A stretch of DNA of 64,000 nucleotides, taken from positions 1 to 64,000 of the forward strand of contig CAIMSN010000008.1 of the NCBI GenBank assembly GCA_903844135.1. The letters are read 5' to 3'. The notes beneath the pieces were generated by a model, which saw nothing but the letters and a program-made list of their open reading frames with translations, had not been told where the DNA came from and made no database searches. This document shows positions 32,375 to 41,620 of this stretch, piece after piece. Position 1 is the stretch's first letter, and the number at the start of each line of letters is the position of its first letter. Made by a program: the position numbers and the translations under genes. Origin of the DNA: an uncultured Rhodospirillales bacterium (GTDB taxonomy: Bacteria; Pseudomonadota; Alphaproteobacteria; Acetobacterales; Acetobacteraceae).

Positions 32375-32632
32375 ATGCAGATTTCCGTGACCGACGCCAA
32401 AGCGCAATTGACCGAGCTGGTGCAATGCGCCGAGTCGGGCGACGAGATCGTGCTGACCCGTCACGGCCACGCCGCCGTCCGGCTGGTTCCGGTCAGGCCC
32501 ATGCCGGGGCGCGCGTCGCGTCATGCTTTGCTGGACTCGGTTCGCGCGTCCGCCAGGGTGCGATGCGCCTCCGGTCCGGCCGCGGAACGCAGCCAGGACT
32601 TTCTCTATGACAGGGACGGCCTGCCCGGTTGA
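32375..32632 (+). CDS. Phd/YefM-family antitoxin
   Basis: The 85-residue product begins MQISVTDAKAQLTELVQCAESGDEIVLTRHGHAAVRLVP, the standard Phd antitoxin fold that binds DNA and the partner toxin. The C-terminal half should be the toxin-binding tail. GGGAG lies 6 bases before the ATG; the longer track ORF has no family support upstream. The PIN-domain toxin gene follows after 48 bases. Confidence 0.9.
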   Translation: MQISVTDAKAQLTELVQCAESGDEIVLTRHGHAAVRLVPVRPMPGRASRHALLDSVRASARVRCASGPAAERSQDFLYDRDGLPG

Positions 32633-32680
32633 AGGCCGTCGTGAGCGTCGCCGCGGGCGCGATGTCGTGACAGGCATCCT

Positions 32681-33067
32681 GTGATCGTCGTCGACACATC
32701 CGCCCTGATGGCGATCCTGCTCGATGAACCGCACGCCGATTTCTGCGCCGCCACGCTCGAAGCCGAGGACGAGGTGCTGATCTCCGCCGGCACCGTCGTC
32801 GAATCGCTAATCGTCGCCGCGCGTCGCAATGTCGGCGACGAAATGCACCGGCTGATCGACGGGCTGGGCTTCGAGATCGTCACCGTGACGCCGGCCTCCG
32901 CGCGACGGATCGCCGCCGCCTCTGCGGCCTGGGGCAAGGGCGTGCATCCGGCCGGGCTGAACCTCGGAGATTGCTTCGCCTATGCGCTGGCCAGGGAACG
33001 CGGCTGCGCGCTGCTGTTCGTCGGCGACGATTTCGCCCGCACCGACATCCAGGCCGTGCTCGGCTGA
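32681..33067 (+). CDS. PIN-domain (VapC-type) ribonuclease toxin
   Basis: The 128-residue PIN protein carries the four acidic residues of the family: D5 in VVDTSAL, E41 in TVVESLI, D97 in NLGDCFAYA and D116/D117 in FVGDDF. VapC toxins cleave tRNA or rRNA. The start is a GTG with little Shine-Dalgarno. It pairs with the Phd-type antitoxin upstream and lies just before tRNA-Asn. All catalytic residues are intact. Confidence 0.92.
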   Translation: MIVVDTSALMAILLDEPHADFCAATLEAEDEVLISAGTVVESLIVAARRNVGDEMHRLIDGLGFEIVTVTPASARRIAAASAAWGKGVHPAGLNLGDCFAYALARERGCALLFVGDDFARTDIQAVLG

Positions 33068-33094
33068 AACCCGCATCGTTCGAACAAGAGAGCC

Positions 33095-33169
33095 TGGCTC
33101 CCGGAGTAGGGATCGAACCTACGACCGAGCGATTAACAGTCGCTTGCTCTACCGCTGAGCTATCCGGGA
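33095..33169 (-). tRNA. tRNA-Asn (anticodon GTT)
   Basis: The reverse strand gives acceptor TCCCGGA/TCCGGGA, D-arm AGCTCAGCGGTAGAGC, anticodon loop CTGTTAA (GTT), T-loop GTTCGATCC, discriminator G and encoded CCA; 75 bases. Confidence 0.97.
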
Positions 33170-33301
33170 CCGGCGGCGCACCCTATAGCGGAGGCTGCGT
33201 CGGAACGTAAAGCCCTCCGGGACGGGGTTTTTCCTCCGGCCTTCCCCGGCTGACCCCGCCCGAGGCAGCCTGACAGCCCGTCCGCCCGGAAACGTCCGCC
33301 C

Positions 33302-34354
33302 ATGACACAGCGCGCCCCTCTATCGTTAGGCCGACGCGGTCTTCTGGGCGGACTCGCCGGCGCCGCCGCGCTGGGCGGCGGCCTGGTGGTGCGCAACCAG
33401 CTCCGCCATGCGCATTCCGACGAGACGGTCCGGCCCGACGGGCAATTCCGCAAGCTGACCCTGGCCTGTCCGCATCCCGCGCACGACCCGGTGCTCGCGC
33501 TTGCGCTGCACGAGGGGTTTCTCGCCCGCTACAACCTCGACATCACCGTGCTGAGCGGCTTCGCATCCGGGCAGGAGGCCCTGGCCCAGCTCCGTCCAGG
33601 CGGTGCCGACGTCGCCATCGCCGCCGCCCTGTCCTGGCTGCCGCGTCTGCTGGGCGGGCTGGACGCGAAGATGGTTGCTGGCCTGCAGAGCGGCAGCGCG
33701 CGCCTGCTGGTCGACCGCAAGTCGGCGTTCAAGCGGATCGAGGATCTGCATCGCCACAGCATCGGGCTCGCCAATGCCGCCGGCGGCGCTGATGCCGGCG
33801 CCGACCGGCTGTTCTTCTCGATCATGATGCGGCGCAAGGGGATGAACCCCAATGTCGACGTCAACTGGGTGTCGGTGGCGCCCGAGCATTTCGGCGATGC
33901 GCTGGCCAGCGGCCAGGTGCAGGCGGTGGCCGGGCACGATCCGGTGATCTGGCAGGTCCGCGAGCGGCTTCGCCTGGTCGAGCTCGCCAGCTCCATGACC
34001 GGAAGCTACGCGCAGCGGGTCAGCCGGGTACTGGGCGTGCGCGGCGACCTGCTGACCGCAGACCCGCAGGCGGCGGTGTCGCTGGTGCTGGCGTTCCAGG
34101 ATGCCGCCAGGACCGTCGCGCGTCATCTGGAGGAGACCGCCAGCATCCTGGCGGACCAGTTGCCTGATATGACCCTGCCGACGATCCAGAAGATGCTCGA
34201 GGCGGAGGGGCATGCGGTGCATCCGGTCGGGCCAGAACTACGCGAGCAGATCGCACAATATATCGACGAGCTGAAACTGCTCGGGCTGGTGCCGGAGGAG
34301 CAGGATTCCGGCGGTCTCTCGAAGCAATTCTGCCAGACCGTGCTGCACGGATAG
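33302..34354 (+). CDS. NrtA/SsuA-type ABC substrate-binding protein
   Basis: This exported binding protein (350 residues) begins with a twin-arginine-like signal (SLGRRGLLGGLAGAAALGGG). The mature fold is of the nitrate/sulfonate/taurine/NMT1 class: ALHEGFLARYNLDITVLSGFASGQEALAQL, ADVAIAAALSWLPRLLGG and QVQAVAGHDPVIWQV. No ABC ATPase or permease is adjacent, so it is an orphan. Its nearness to cysH makes a sulfonate or sulfate-ester ligand plausible but unproven. Confidence 0.82.
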   Translation: MTQRAPLSLGRRGLLGGLAGAAALGGGLVVRNQLRHAHSDETVRPDGQFRKLTLACPHPAHDPVLALALHEGFLARYNLDITVLSGFASGQEALAQLRPGGADVAIAAALSWLPRLLGGLDAKMVAGLQSGSARLLVDRKSAFKRIEDLHRHSIGLANAAGGADAGADRLFFSIMMRRKGMNPNVDVNWVSVAPEHFGDALASGQVQAVAGHDPVIWQVRERLRLVELASSMTGSYAQRVSRVLGVRGDLLTADPQAAVSLVLAFQDAARTVARHLEETASILADQLPDMTLPTIQKMLEAEGHAVHPVGPELREQIAQYIDELKLLGLVPEEQDSGGLSKQFCQTVLHG

Positions 34355-34515
34355 GCGCCGGATCCCGGCCGGGCGCGGCTTCTGGTCCGGCAAACGCGCC
34401 TGTGGCACGGAGATCATCCTAAAACACAATTCTGCCCTGTGAGTCCCCAGAGCACCTATCTTTGTGCAGTGCGATGTTTATATCTGACCGCAGCACGCGA
34501 GGGTTCTCCTGTCCC

Positions 34516-35280
34516 ATGGGCCTGTCTTCCAATTTCCACGCCGCGCACGCGGATAATCTGGCTCCGTCGAGGGAGGCCTCCAGCATCGGCGAGGCGTTCC
34601 ACCGGCTGAGCGCGCTCGCCGCGGCCGGCGCCGACGGGCGCGAGATCCTGCGCCATGCGTTGCTCACCGTCATGCCGGGACGCCTCGCCATCGTGTCGTC
34701 GTTCGGCGCCGAATCCGCGGTGCTGCTGTCGGTCATCGCCGGGATCGATCGCACCGCGCCGGTGGTGTTCCTGGAAACCCGCAAGCATTTCGCGGAGACC
34801 CTGGCCTATCGCGACACGCTCGCCGCGCATCTCGGCCTGCTCGACGTCCGCAGCGTCTCGCCCGACCGGGCGGCGCTGGCCGACCGCGATCCGGCCGGGG
34901 CACTCTGGCAGTTCGACACCGACGCCTGCTGCGCGCTGCGCAAGGTCGAGCCGCTCGACGAGGCGCTGTCCGGTTTCGACGGCTGGATCAGCGGCCGCAA
35001 GCGCCATCAGGCCTCGACCCGCACCACCCTCCCGTTCGTCGAGCTGGAGCAGGGCCGCCTCAAGCTGAACCCGATCGCCGACTGGGACGGCCCGCGCATC
35101 CAGGCCGAGTTCGCCCGCCGCGCCCTGCCGGCGCACCCGCTGGTCGCGCGCGGCTACCCCTCGATCGGCTGCGCCGTCTGCACCCGCGCGGTCGGCGAGG
35201 GCGAGGAGAGCCGCGCCGGGCGCTGGTCCGGCTCCGACAAGGTCGAATGCGGCATTCACCGCGCGAGTGTCGACGCCTGA
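34516..35280 (+). CDS. cysH: Assimilatory APS/PAPS reductase
   Basis: CysH reduces adenylyl sulfate (APS or PAPS) to sulfite. The protein has the PP-loop-like VSSFGAESAVLL, two cysteine pairs that ligate a [4Fe-4S] cluster (DACCALRKVEPL and IGCAVCTRAVGEGEESRAGRW) and the catalytic Cys in ECGIHR near the C-terminus. The Fe-S pairs point to the APS-type enzyme common in alphaproteobacteria. The track starts at a TTG; I prefer ATG 34516, but ATG 34474 is possible. No other cys sulfate-activation gene is adjacent. Confidence 0.92.
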   Translation: MGLSSNFHAAHADNLAPSREASSIGEAFHRLSALAAAGADGREILRHALLTVMPGRLAIVSSFGAESAVLLSVIAGIDRTAPVVFLETRKHFAETLAYRDTLAAHLGLLDVRSVSPDRAALADRDPAGALWQFDTDACCALRKVEPLDEALSGFDGWISGRKRHQASTRTTLPFVELEQGRLKLNPIADWDGPRIQAEFARRALPAHPLVARGYPSIGCAVCTRAVGEGEESRAGRWSGSDKVECGIHRASVDA

Positions 35281-35345
35281 CACCATTTCCGGACGCGCGG
35301 CCCGGGTTTACCGACACGCCGGGGTCCTGCTACGCAGACCGTCGC

Positions 35346-35429
35346 GCGAGAGTGACGGAACGGTAGACGTAGTCGACTCAAAATCGACCGCCGCAAGGCT
35401 TGGGGGTTCGAGTCCCCCCTCTCGTACCA
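35346..35429 (+). tRNA. tRNA-Leu (anticodon CAA)
   Basis: The plus strand reads GCGAGAG in the acceptor (pairing with CTCTCGT, G-U at the end), a class II variable arm around CGCCGCAAGGCTT, anticodon stem-loop GTCGACTCAAAATCGAC (CAA), T-arm GGGGGTTCGAGTCCCCC and encoded CCA; 84 bases. serC begins 19 bases later. Confidence 0.95.
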
Positions 35430-35448
35430 GTTCCTGCGGCAGGCCAGC

Positions 35449-36618
35449 ATGATGATCGACGTCGAACGGCCCACCCGCCTGCCAGGCAACCCGCGTTTCT
35501 CCTCCGGCCCCTGCGCCAAGCGTCCCGGCTGGAGGCTGGACGCGCTCTCCGCCGCCCCGCTCGGCCGCTCGCATCGCGCTCCGGACACCGCCGCCAGGCT
35601 CGCCGAGGTGATCGACCGCAGCCGCGCCATCCTCGGCATGCCGGCCGACTGGCGCCTCGGCATCGTGCCCGCGTCCGACACCGGCGCCGTCGAGATGGCG
35701 CTCTGGTCGCTGCTCGGCACCCGTCCGGTCGACGTGCTGGCGTTCGAGAGCTTCTCCGCCGCCTGGGCGCACGACATCACCGCCGAGCTCGGCCTCGCCG
35801 ACGCCCGCGTGCTCTCCGCCGACTACGGCGCGCTGCCCGACCTCGCCGCCATCGACTGGTCGCGCGACGTGGTGTTCGCCTGGAACGGCACCACGTCGGG
35901 CGTCTGCCTGCCCGGTGCGCATGCGATTCCCGCCTGCCATGACGGGCTCGCCATCTGCGACGCCACCTCGGCCGCCTTCGCGATGGAGCTGCCCTGGGAC
36001 CGGCTCGATGTCGTCACCTGGTCCTGGCAGAAGGTGCTGGGCGGCGAGGCGGCGCACGGCATGCTCGCCCTCTCGCCACGCGCCGTGGAGCGCCTCGAAT
36101 CCACCCCGCATCTCCGCCCGCTGCCCAAGATATTCCGCCTCACCCAGAAGGGCCGCCTGATCGAGGGCATCTTTCGCGGCGACACCATCAACACCCCCTC
36201 GATGCTCTGCGTCGAGGACGCGCTGGACGGGCTGCGCTGGGCCGAACGCATCGGCGGCCTGCCGGCGCTGATCGCCCGCAGCCAGGCCAACCTCGCCGCC
36301 ATCGCCGCCTGGGAGGCCACCGCCGACTGGGTGCGCTTTCTCGCCCCCGACCCCGCCACCCGCTCCAGCACCTCGATCTGCCTGCGCCTCTGCGGCGACT
36401 GGTTCGAGACCCTCGCCCCCGACCAGCGCGCCGGCTTCGGCAAGTCACTCGCCAGGACCCTGCACGACGAGGCGGCCGCCCTCGATGCCGGCAGCTACCG
36501 CGACGCGCCGCCGGGCCTGCGGCTGTGGGGTGGCGCGACCGTGGAGACCGCCGATCTGCAGGCGGCACTTCCCTGGCTCGATTGGGCGTTCGCAGAGACG
36601 CGACGGGCGTTCGGCTGA
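35449..36618 (+). CDS. serC: Phosphoserine transaminase, alphaproteobacterial type
   Basis: SerC makes phosphoserine from phosphohydroxypyruvate. The 389-residue sequence matches the distinct alphaproteobacterial group: NPRFSSGPCAKRPGW at the start, ASDTGAVEMALWSLLG, VFAWNGTTSGVC, and the PLP lysine in WSWQKVLGGEAAHGM. TINTPSMLCVEDALDGLRWAE near residue 250 is also typical. It starts close behind tRNA-Leu; serA or serB is not in the window. Confidence 0.94.
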   Translation: MMIDVERPTRLPGNPRFSSGPCAKRPGWRLDALSAAPLGRSHRAPDTAARLAEVIDRSRAILGMPADWRLGIVPASDTGAVEMALWSLLGTRPVDVLAFESFSAAWAHDITAELGLADARVLSADYGALPDLAAIDWSRDVVFAWNGTTSGVCLPGAHAIPACHDGLAICDATSAAFAMELPWDRLDVVTWSWQKVLGGEAAHGMLALSPRAVERLESTPHLRPLPKIFRLTQKGRLIEGIFRGDTINTPSMLCVEDALDGLRWAERIGGLPALIARSQANLAAIAAWEATADWVRFLAPDPATRSSTSICLRLCGDWFETLAPDQRAGFGKSLARTLHDEAAALDAGSYRDAPPGLRLWGGATVETADLQAALPWLDWAFAETRRAFG

Positions 36619-36749
36619 GGCAAGGTCGGGCTCTGCCCGAACCCGGCAGGGGCCGGCGGCCCCTGCACTCCGTTTGGGGTGGACGTCGCAGCGGGGCAAA
36701 TGCGGCGCCTTCGCCAGGGTTGACAGGAGAATTGTCAGCGCAACTGGGA

Positions 36750-37330
36750 GAGGGTGGTGCAACTGGCAGCCGGTGTCTGGCGTCGGGTCGATCCCGCGGC
36801 CCGTGCGCCTCCCATCCTCGTCGCCGCGATCCATCTGGCCCTCGGCGGACGTTACGACCTGTTCCGCGACGAACTGTACGATGCCGCTTATGGCGGCAGC
36901 GCTCCATACGCTGGGACTTGGTGCGTGGGGATTGCGATTGCCGGTCGCGGCGACGGCTGGCGCGCTGGTATGGTCGGCGGAAGCGGGCTCGCCGTCGGTC
37001 TGGCCGCACTCGCCTGCCGTCGCGTTTTTGATGGCCGACGCAATCCGTGGCGGAAACGTTCGATCGCTGATGTTCGCGGGGCTGATAGCGGGCCTGGAGC
37101 TGCAGGCGAACTATGCGATGCTGTTCTGGATGGTGGGGTTGGCCGTCGGACTGGTGCTGACGCCCGAGCGCCGGTTGCTGTTGCGCCCCGACTTCCTGAT
37201 CGGCGCAGCGCTGGAAGGGGCGATCGCCCTGCCGTCACTCGTCTGGCAATAGATCCATGTTTTCCGTTCCTCGTGGTCGCGCTCTGCGATGAATTTCGGA
37301 AACGGCAAGGTGAGCGCGCTGTGCCGCGGC
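36750..37330 (+). pseudogene. Decayed GT39/ArnT-like glycosyltransferase
   Basis: Fragments of one membrane glycosyltransferase are spread over different frames. ILVAAIHLALGGRYDLFRDELY (from about 36810) is the family's N-terminal block with the catalytic Asp. Then the frame changes to AALHTLGLGAWGLRLPVAATAGAL and FAGLIAGLELQANYAMLFWMVGLAVGLVLTPERR, which runs to ALPSLVWQ followed by a stop at 37249-37251. FPFLVVALCDEF continues in another frame. Large internal parts are missing, so it has both frameshifts and deletions and cannot make an enzyme. Confidence 0.65.
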
Positions 37331-37420
37331 CTGAAGCCGCCGCTCGCCGAACCATGGCGCCAGCTCGAGATGTTCTTCTAGCCTGAGCATCGCGTTCGCC
37401 CGCACCCAGCGCGCGGGCCA

Positions 37421-37579
37421 TCACGTCGCCCGTCTGGCAGCCAGATCCCATCCAGCCAGCCACGCGTCACGCTCGTCGGCGCCGGGCGGGTAGGGGCAGT
37501 CCTCCCGGGGCAAGCCCCATGAAAACGAATCCCTGCCTTCGTCCGATACGCTCTGCGGCAGTCCGATTTCGTCGGTCAT
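37421..37579 (-). CDS. Small Rmf-like protein (52 residues), absent from ORF track
   Basis: The reverse strand encodes MTDEIGLPQSVSDEGRDSFS...CPYPPGADERDAWLAGWDLAARRAT. The C-terminal CPYPPGADERDAWLAGW matches the pattern of ribosome-modulation-factor (Rmf)-like small proteins (xPYxxGxxxRxAWxxGW), so ribosome binding is inferred. GGAGGAG lies 8 bases before the ATG, an excellent site. The ATG overlaps the stop of the upstream ClC remnant as ATGA, meaning it was once the coupled last gene of that unit. It is intact while its surroundings are decayed. Confidence 0.7.
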   Translation of the reverse strand: MTDEIGLPQSVSDEGRDSFSWGLPREDCPYPPGADERDAWLAGWDLAARRAT

Positions 37580-38068
37580 GCGGGCGACTCCTCCATGGCG
37601 CGATCGCGCGCGCGTTGCCGGTCGCGAAACTGTGTGTCGCTCAGAGGCGCGTCGTAGATCGATCGCGGCTCGATGACGCGTGCGATCAGCGTCGCTGTCG
37701 TCACCGCCAGATGCAGCGGCAGGATCGCGGCACGGGCAAACCGGAGAGCTCGATCATCAGGACGAGGGCCGCCGCATGCCCACGATGACGACCGAGAGGA
37801 CTGCGCTGCCGAGCGTCAGGATCGGCGGCAGCGTCGCTCCGCCAGGCATCGACTTCCTCGATCCTGCGTTGCCCTCCGTGCCGGGATCGGTTGTCACGGA
37901 CAGTAGGTGCGGTTCGCTTGCATGCGGATCCAAGACGCCCGGAGTCCGACCACCCGACCCTATCTAGCACCAAGGCGACCCCGTAGGCCACCACCGCGCC
38001 GCTGCCGAGCCCATCCATGGCGAGGATCGGGGCCGCAGCGGGACCACGGTTCGTGGCGGACATATCCA
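37576..38068 (-). pseudogene. Decayed ClC-type chloride channel
   Basis: The reverse strand carries pieces that line up with a ClC channel. AAPILAMDGLGSGAVVAYGVAL resembles the block around the third part of the selectivity filter (GGxFAPxLALG). AALVLMIELSG resembles the late helix (TGIILVLEMT). Then, in another frame, FARAAILPLHLAVTTATLIARVIEPRSIYDAPLSDTQFRDRQRARD leads to a stop at the Rmf-like start. A one-base loss near ELSG breaks the frame, and most of the protein is missing. The N-terminal limit is not clear. Confidence 0.55.
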
Positions 38069-38216
38069 TGGTTCAGGCTAGCCATGCCTGGTGTGGGCTG
38101 AAACCTTCGGAAACTACCCACATGGCTGCCCTCCGGCCGGGTTTCCGGACCGCCGTCTCGTCGCCGCGATCCATCGGCCCGCGCGCCGGAAGCATCGCGC
38201 CTTCTCGAGCCGTCTC
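38069..38216. other. Remainder of the decay zone, no gene seen
   Basis: Between the ClC remnant and the end of the MBL-fold gene I see no supported gene, RNA or repeat. The track ORFs here mix frames and have no family features. Confidence 0.4.
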
Positions 38217-38915
38217 TCAGCGCGACTGTTCCAGCACGTAGACATGCGGCGCGTCCGACGCCGCCGGCAGCGTCTCCGGCGTCAGCTCCAGCGTCGTGCC
38301 GCCGACCCGCGTGATCCGCTCGGCCGGCACCCGCTCCAGGAATCGCTCGACCGGCTCGATGTTCAGCACCCCGCGCGCCGCACGGTAGTGCATCGGAATC
38401 ACCACGCGCGGCGCGATCGCCGCGATCGCCACGTCGAGATCGTCGAGCGCGATGGTGGCGTGCGCCCCGGTCAGCGCGAACAGAATGTCCACCTGGCCGC
38501 GCAACGCCGCCAGATGGTCGGCCGACATCGGATTGCCGAGATCGCCCATATGCAGCACCCGCAGGCCGCCCAGGGTGAACAGATACAGCGCATTGGCGTC
38601 CGCATCCCGGCCGGACTCGGCCTGGTAGTCGAAGGTGAGGCTCTCGTACGCCTCGAAGCCGCGGATCGCGATCCCGCAGGCGGTGACGCCCTCGGGCGGC
38701 AGTGCCAGCGCATTCACCACCACCGGATCGCCCAGCACGTGGCTCGGATCGGAATGGAAGCTGTCGGTCGCCGAGCTCATGATCACCAGGTCGGCCGGCT
38801 CGTCGATCCGCCCGAAGCCGCTGGCGCGCGGCCCCGGCGTATAGGGGTCGGTGACGACGACGATGCCGTCCGCCTCCAGCCGGAAGCTGGCATGCGCATA
38901 GAAGGTGATCTTCAT
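38217..38915 (-). CDS. MBL-fold (UlaG-like) protein with unusual metal site
   Basis: The 232-residue product has a metallo-beta-lactamase fold of the UlaG-like type: ITFYAHASFRLEADGIVVVTDPYTPGP, LYLFTLGGLRVLHMGDLGNPMSADHLAAL and VVIPMHYRAARG. The canonical HxHxDH is replaced by SSATDSFHSD, so the first metal site is altered, while the later HMGD and MHY histidine positions remain. Activity is therefore uncertain. AGGAGA precedes the ATG, and a 16-bp tandem repeat lies just upstream. Confidence 0.82.
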   Translation of the reverse strand: MKITFYAHASFRLEADGIVVVTDPYTPGPRASGFGRIDEPADLVIMSSATDSFHSDPSHVLGDPVVVNALALPPEGVTACGIAIRGFEAYESLTFDYQAESGRDADANALYLFTLGGLRVLHMGDLGNPMSADHLAALRGQVDILFALTGAHATIALDDLDVAIAAIAPRVVIPMHYRAARGVLNIEPVERFLERVPAERITRVGGTTLELTPETLPAASDAPHVYVLEQSR

Positions 38916-38923
38916 CGGTCTCT

Positions 38924-38987
38924 CCTGCTTGGCCGCCCGCCTGCTTGGCTACCCGCCTGCTTGGCTGCCCGCCTGCTTGCCTACCCG
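38924..38987. repeat. Four 16-bp tandem repeats upstream of the MBL-fold gene
   Basis: Four head-to-tail copies of CCTGCTTGGCTACCCG (variants: CCGCCCG, TGCCCG, GCCTACCCG) run without gaps. They lie 9-72 bases upstream of the MBL-fold start on the other strand, so they are in its leader or promoter. The first copy overlaps that gene's Shine-Dalgarno. Confidence 0.9.
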
Positions 38988-39058
38988 GGCCATGGTGCAC
39001 CGGATTCTCCGCCCGCTCCACGCTTCTAGCCGGGCGGCGCGGATGATATGACCGCGCC

Positions 39059-40204
39059 ATGAACGACGAGACGCCCTCCTTCAGCCCGGCGCTGCTGCCG
39101 GCCGGCCTGCGCGACCTGCTGCCGCCGGACGCCGAGACCGAGGCGCTCGGCGTCGAGGCGCTGATGACGGTGTTCTCCTCGCACGGCTACGAGCGGGTGA
39201 AGCCGCCGCTGCTCGAATTCGAGGACAGCCTGCTGTCCGGCTCCGGCGCCGCGATCGCCGAGCAGACCTTCCGCCTGATGGACCCCGACACCCATCGCAT
39301 GATGGGCCTGCGTCCCGACATGACCCCCCAGGTCGCCCGCATCGCCGCCACCAGGCTGATCAACGCGCCGCGTCCGCTGCGCCTGTCCTATGCCGGGGCG
39401 TGCGTGCAGGTGAGGGGCGGCTCGCTCAATTCCGACCGCCAGGTCAGCCAGGCAGGGATCGAGCTGATCGGCGAGGATTCGCCGCAGGCCGATGCCGAGA
39501 TCGTCGCCATCGCCGCCGAGGCGCTGGCGGCACTCGGCCTCGAGCGGGTCAGCATCGACCTGACCATGCCGCCCCTGGCACCCGCGCTGATCGCCGATTC
39601 CACCGTCCCCGAGCCGGACCGCGCGCCGCTGATGCGCGCGCTGGACCGCAAGGACGCCGCCGCCGTCTCCCGCCATGGCGGCGCGCTGGCCCCGGTGCTG
39701 ACCGAGCTGCTGCTGTCCGCCGGTCCGGCCGCCCGCGCCCTCGAGGTGCTGCGCGCCCAGCCGCTTCCCGCCGCCGCCCGCGCGCTGAGCGACCGCCTCG
39801 CCGAGACCGTCGCCGCCATCGCGCTGGCCGCGCCCGGCCTGCGCCTGACCATCGATCCGATCGAGTTCCGCGGCTGGCGCTACCACACCGGCGTCTGCGT
39901 CACCGTCTACGCCGCCGGCCGGCACGAGGAGCTCGGACGCGGCGGCCGCTATCTCGGCGGCGGCAACGAGCCGGCCTGCGGCCTGACCCTGCGCACCGAG
40001 GCGCTGCTGCGCGCCGCGCCCGTGCGCAAGACCCGTCCGCGCCTGCTGCTCCCGCACGGCACCGATGCAGCTCTGGCCGTCAGGCTGCGCGCGGACGGCT
40101 ACGCCACCGTGGCGGCACTCGGCCCGATCGCCGATCTCGCCGCGGAGGCGCGGCGTCTCGGCTGCACCCACACCCTGCGCGACGACATCCCGGTCGCTCT
40201 CTGA
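39059..40204 (+). CDS. hisZ: ATP phosphoribosyltransferase regulatory subunit HisZ
   Basis: HisZ is the HisRS-like regulatory subunit of the short-form ATP phosphoribosyltransferase in histidine synthesis. The sequence has the class II synthetase blocks LLPAGLRDLLPPDAE, RPDMTPQVARIAATRL, SDRQVSQAGIELIGEDSPQADAEIVAIAAEAL and the RGWRYHTGVCVTVY and GRGGRYLGG motifs, without a tRNA-binding domain. At 381 residues it fits. The neighbouring purA is a common alphaproteobacterial pairing that joins histidine and purine synthesis. Confidence 0.93.
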   Translation: MNDETPSFSPALLPAGLRDLLPPDAETEALGVEALMTVFSSHGYERVKPPLLEFEDSLLSGSGAAIAEQTFRLMDPDTHRMMGLRPDMTPQVARIAATRLINAPRPLRLSYAGACVQVRGGSLNSDRQVSQAGIELIGEDSPQADAEIVAIAAEALAALGLERVSIDLTMPPLAPALIADSTVPEPDRAPLMRALDRKDAAAVSRHGGALAPVLTELLLSAGPAARALEVLRAQPLPAAARALSDRLAETVAAIALAAPGLRLTIDPIEFRGWRYHTGVCVTVYAAGRHEELGRGGRYLGGGNEPACGLTLRTEALLRAAPVRKTRPRLLLPHGTDAALAVRLRADGYATVAALGPIADLAAEARRLGCTHTLRDDIPVAL

Positions 40205-40231
40205 CCCCTCTCTCTTTTCACGGAGCCTTCC

Positions 40232-41521
<1,290 letters not shown>

Positions 41522-41532
41522 GGGCGCTCCCG

Positions 41533-41551
41533 GCGCCGGCTCGACCGGCGC
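41533..41551. terminator. GC hairpin after purA, possible terminator
   Basis: GCGCCGG and CCGGCGC pair perfectly around a 5-base loop (CTCGA), 12 bases after the purA stop. There is no T-tract, so it is at best a weak terminator or a message-stabilising hairpin. Confidence 0.35.
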
Positions 41552-41620
41552 GACAGGCCGCTTAACCGTCCGGTAAGGCTTCCGGTCCATTCTGACGTCG
41601 CTTTGGAACGGCGGTCGGAT

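Noticed and set aside
38924-38987. Possible CRISPR array
   Set aside because: The 16-bp units are directly joined with no spacers, and no cas gene is in the window.
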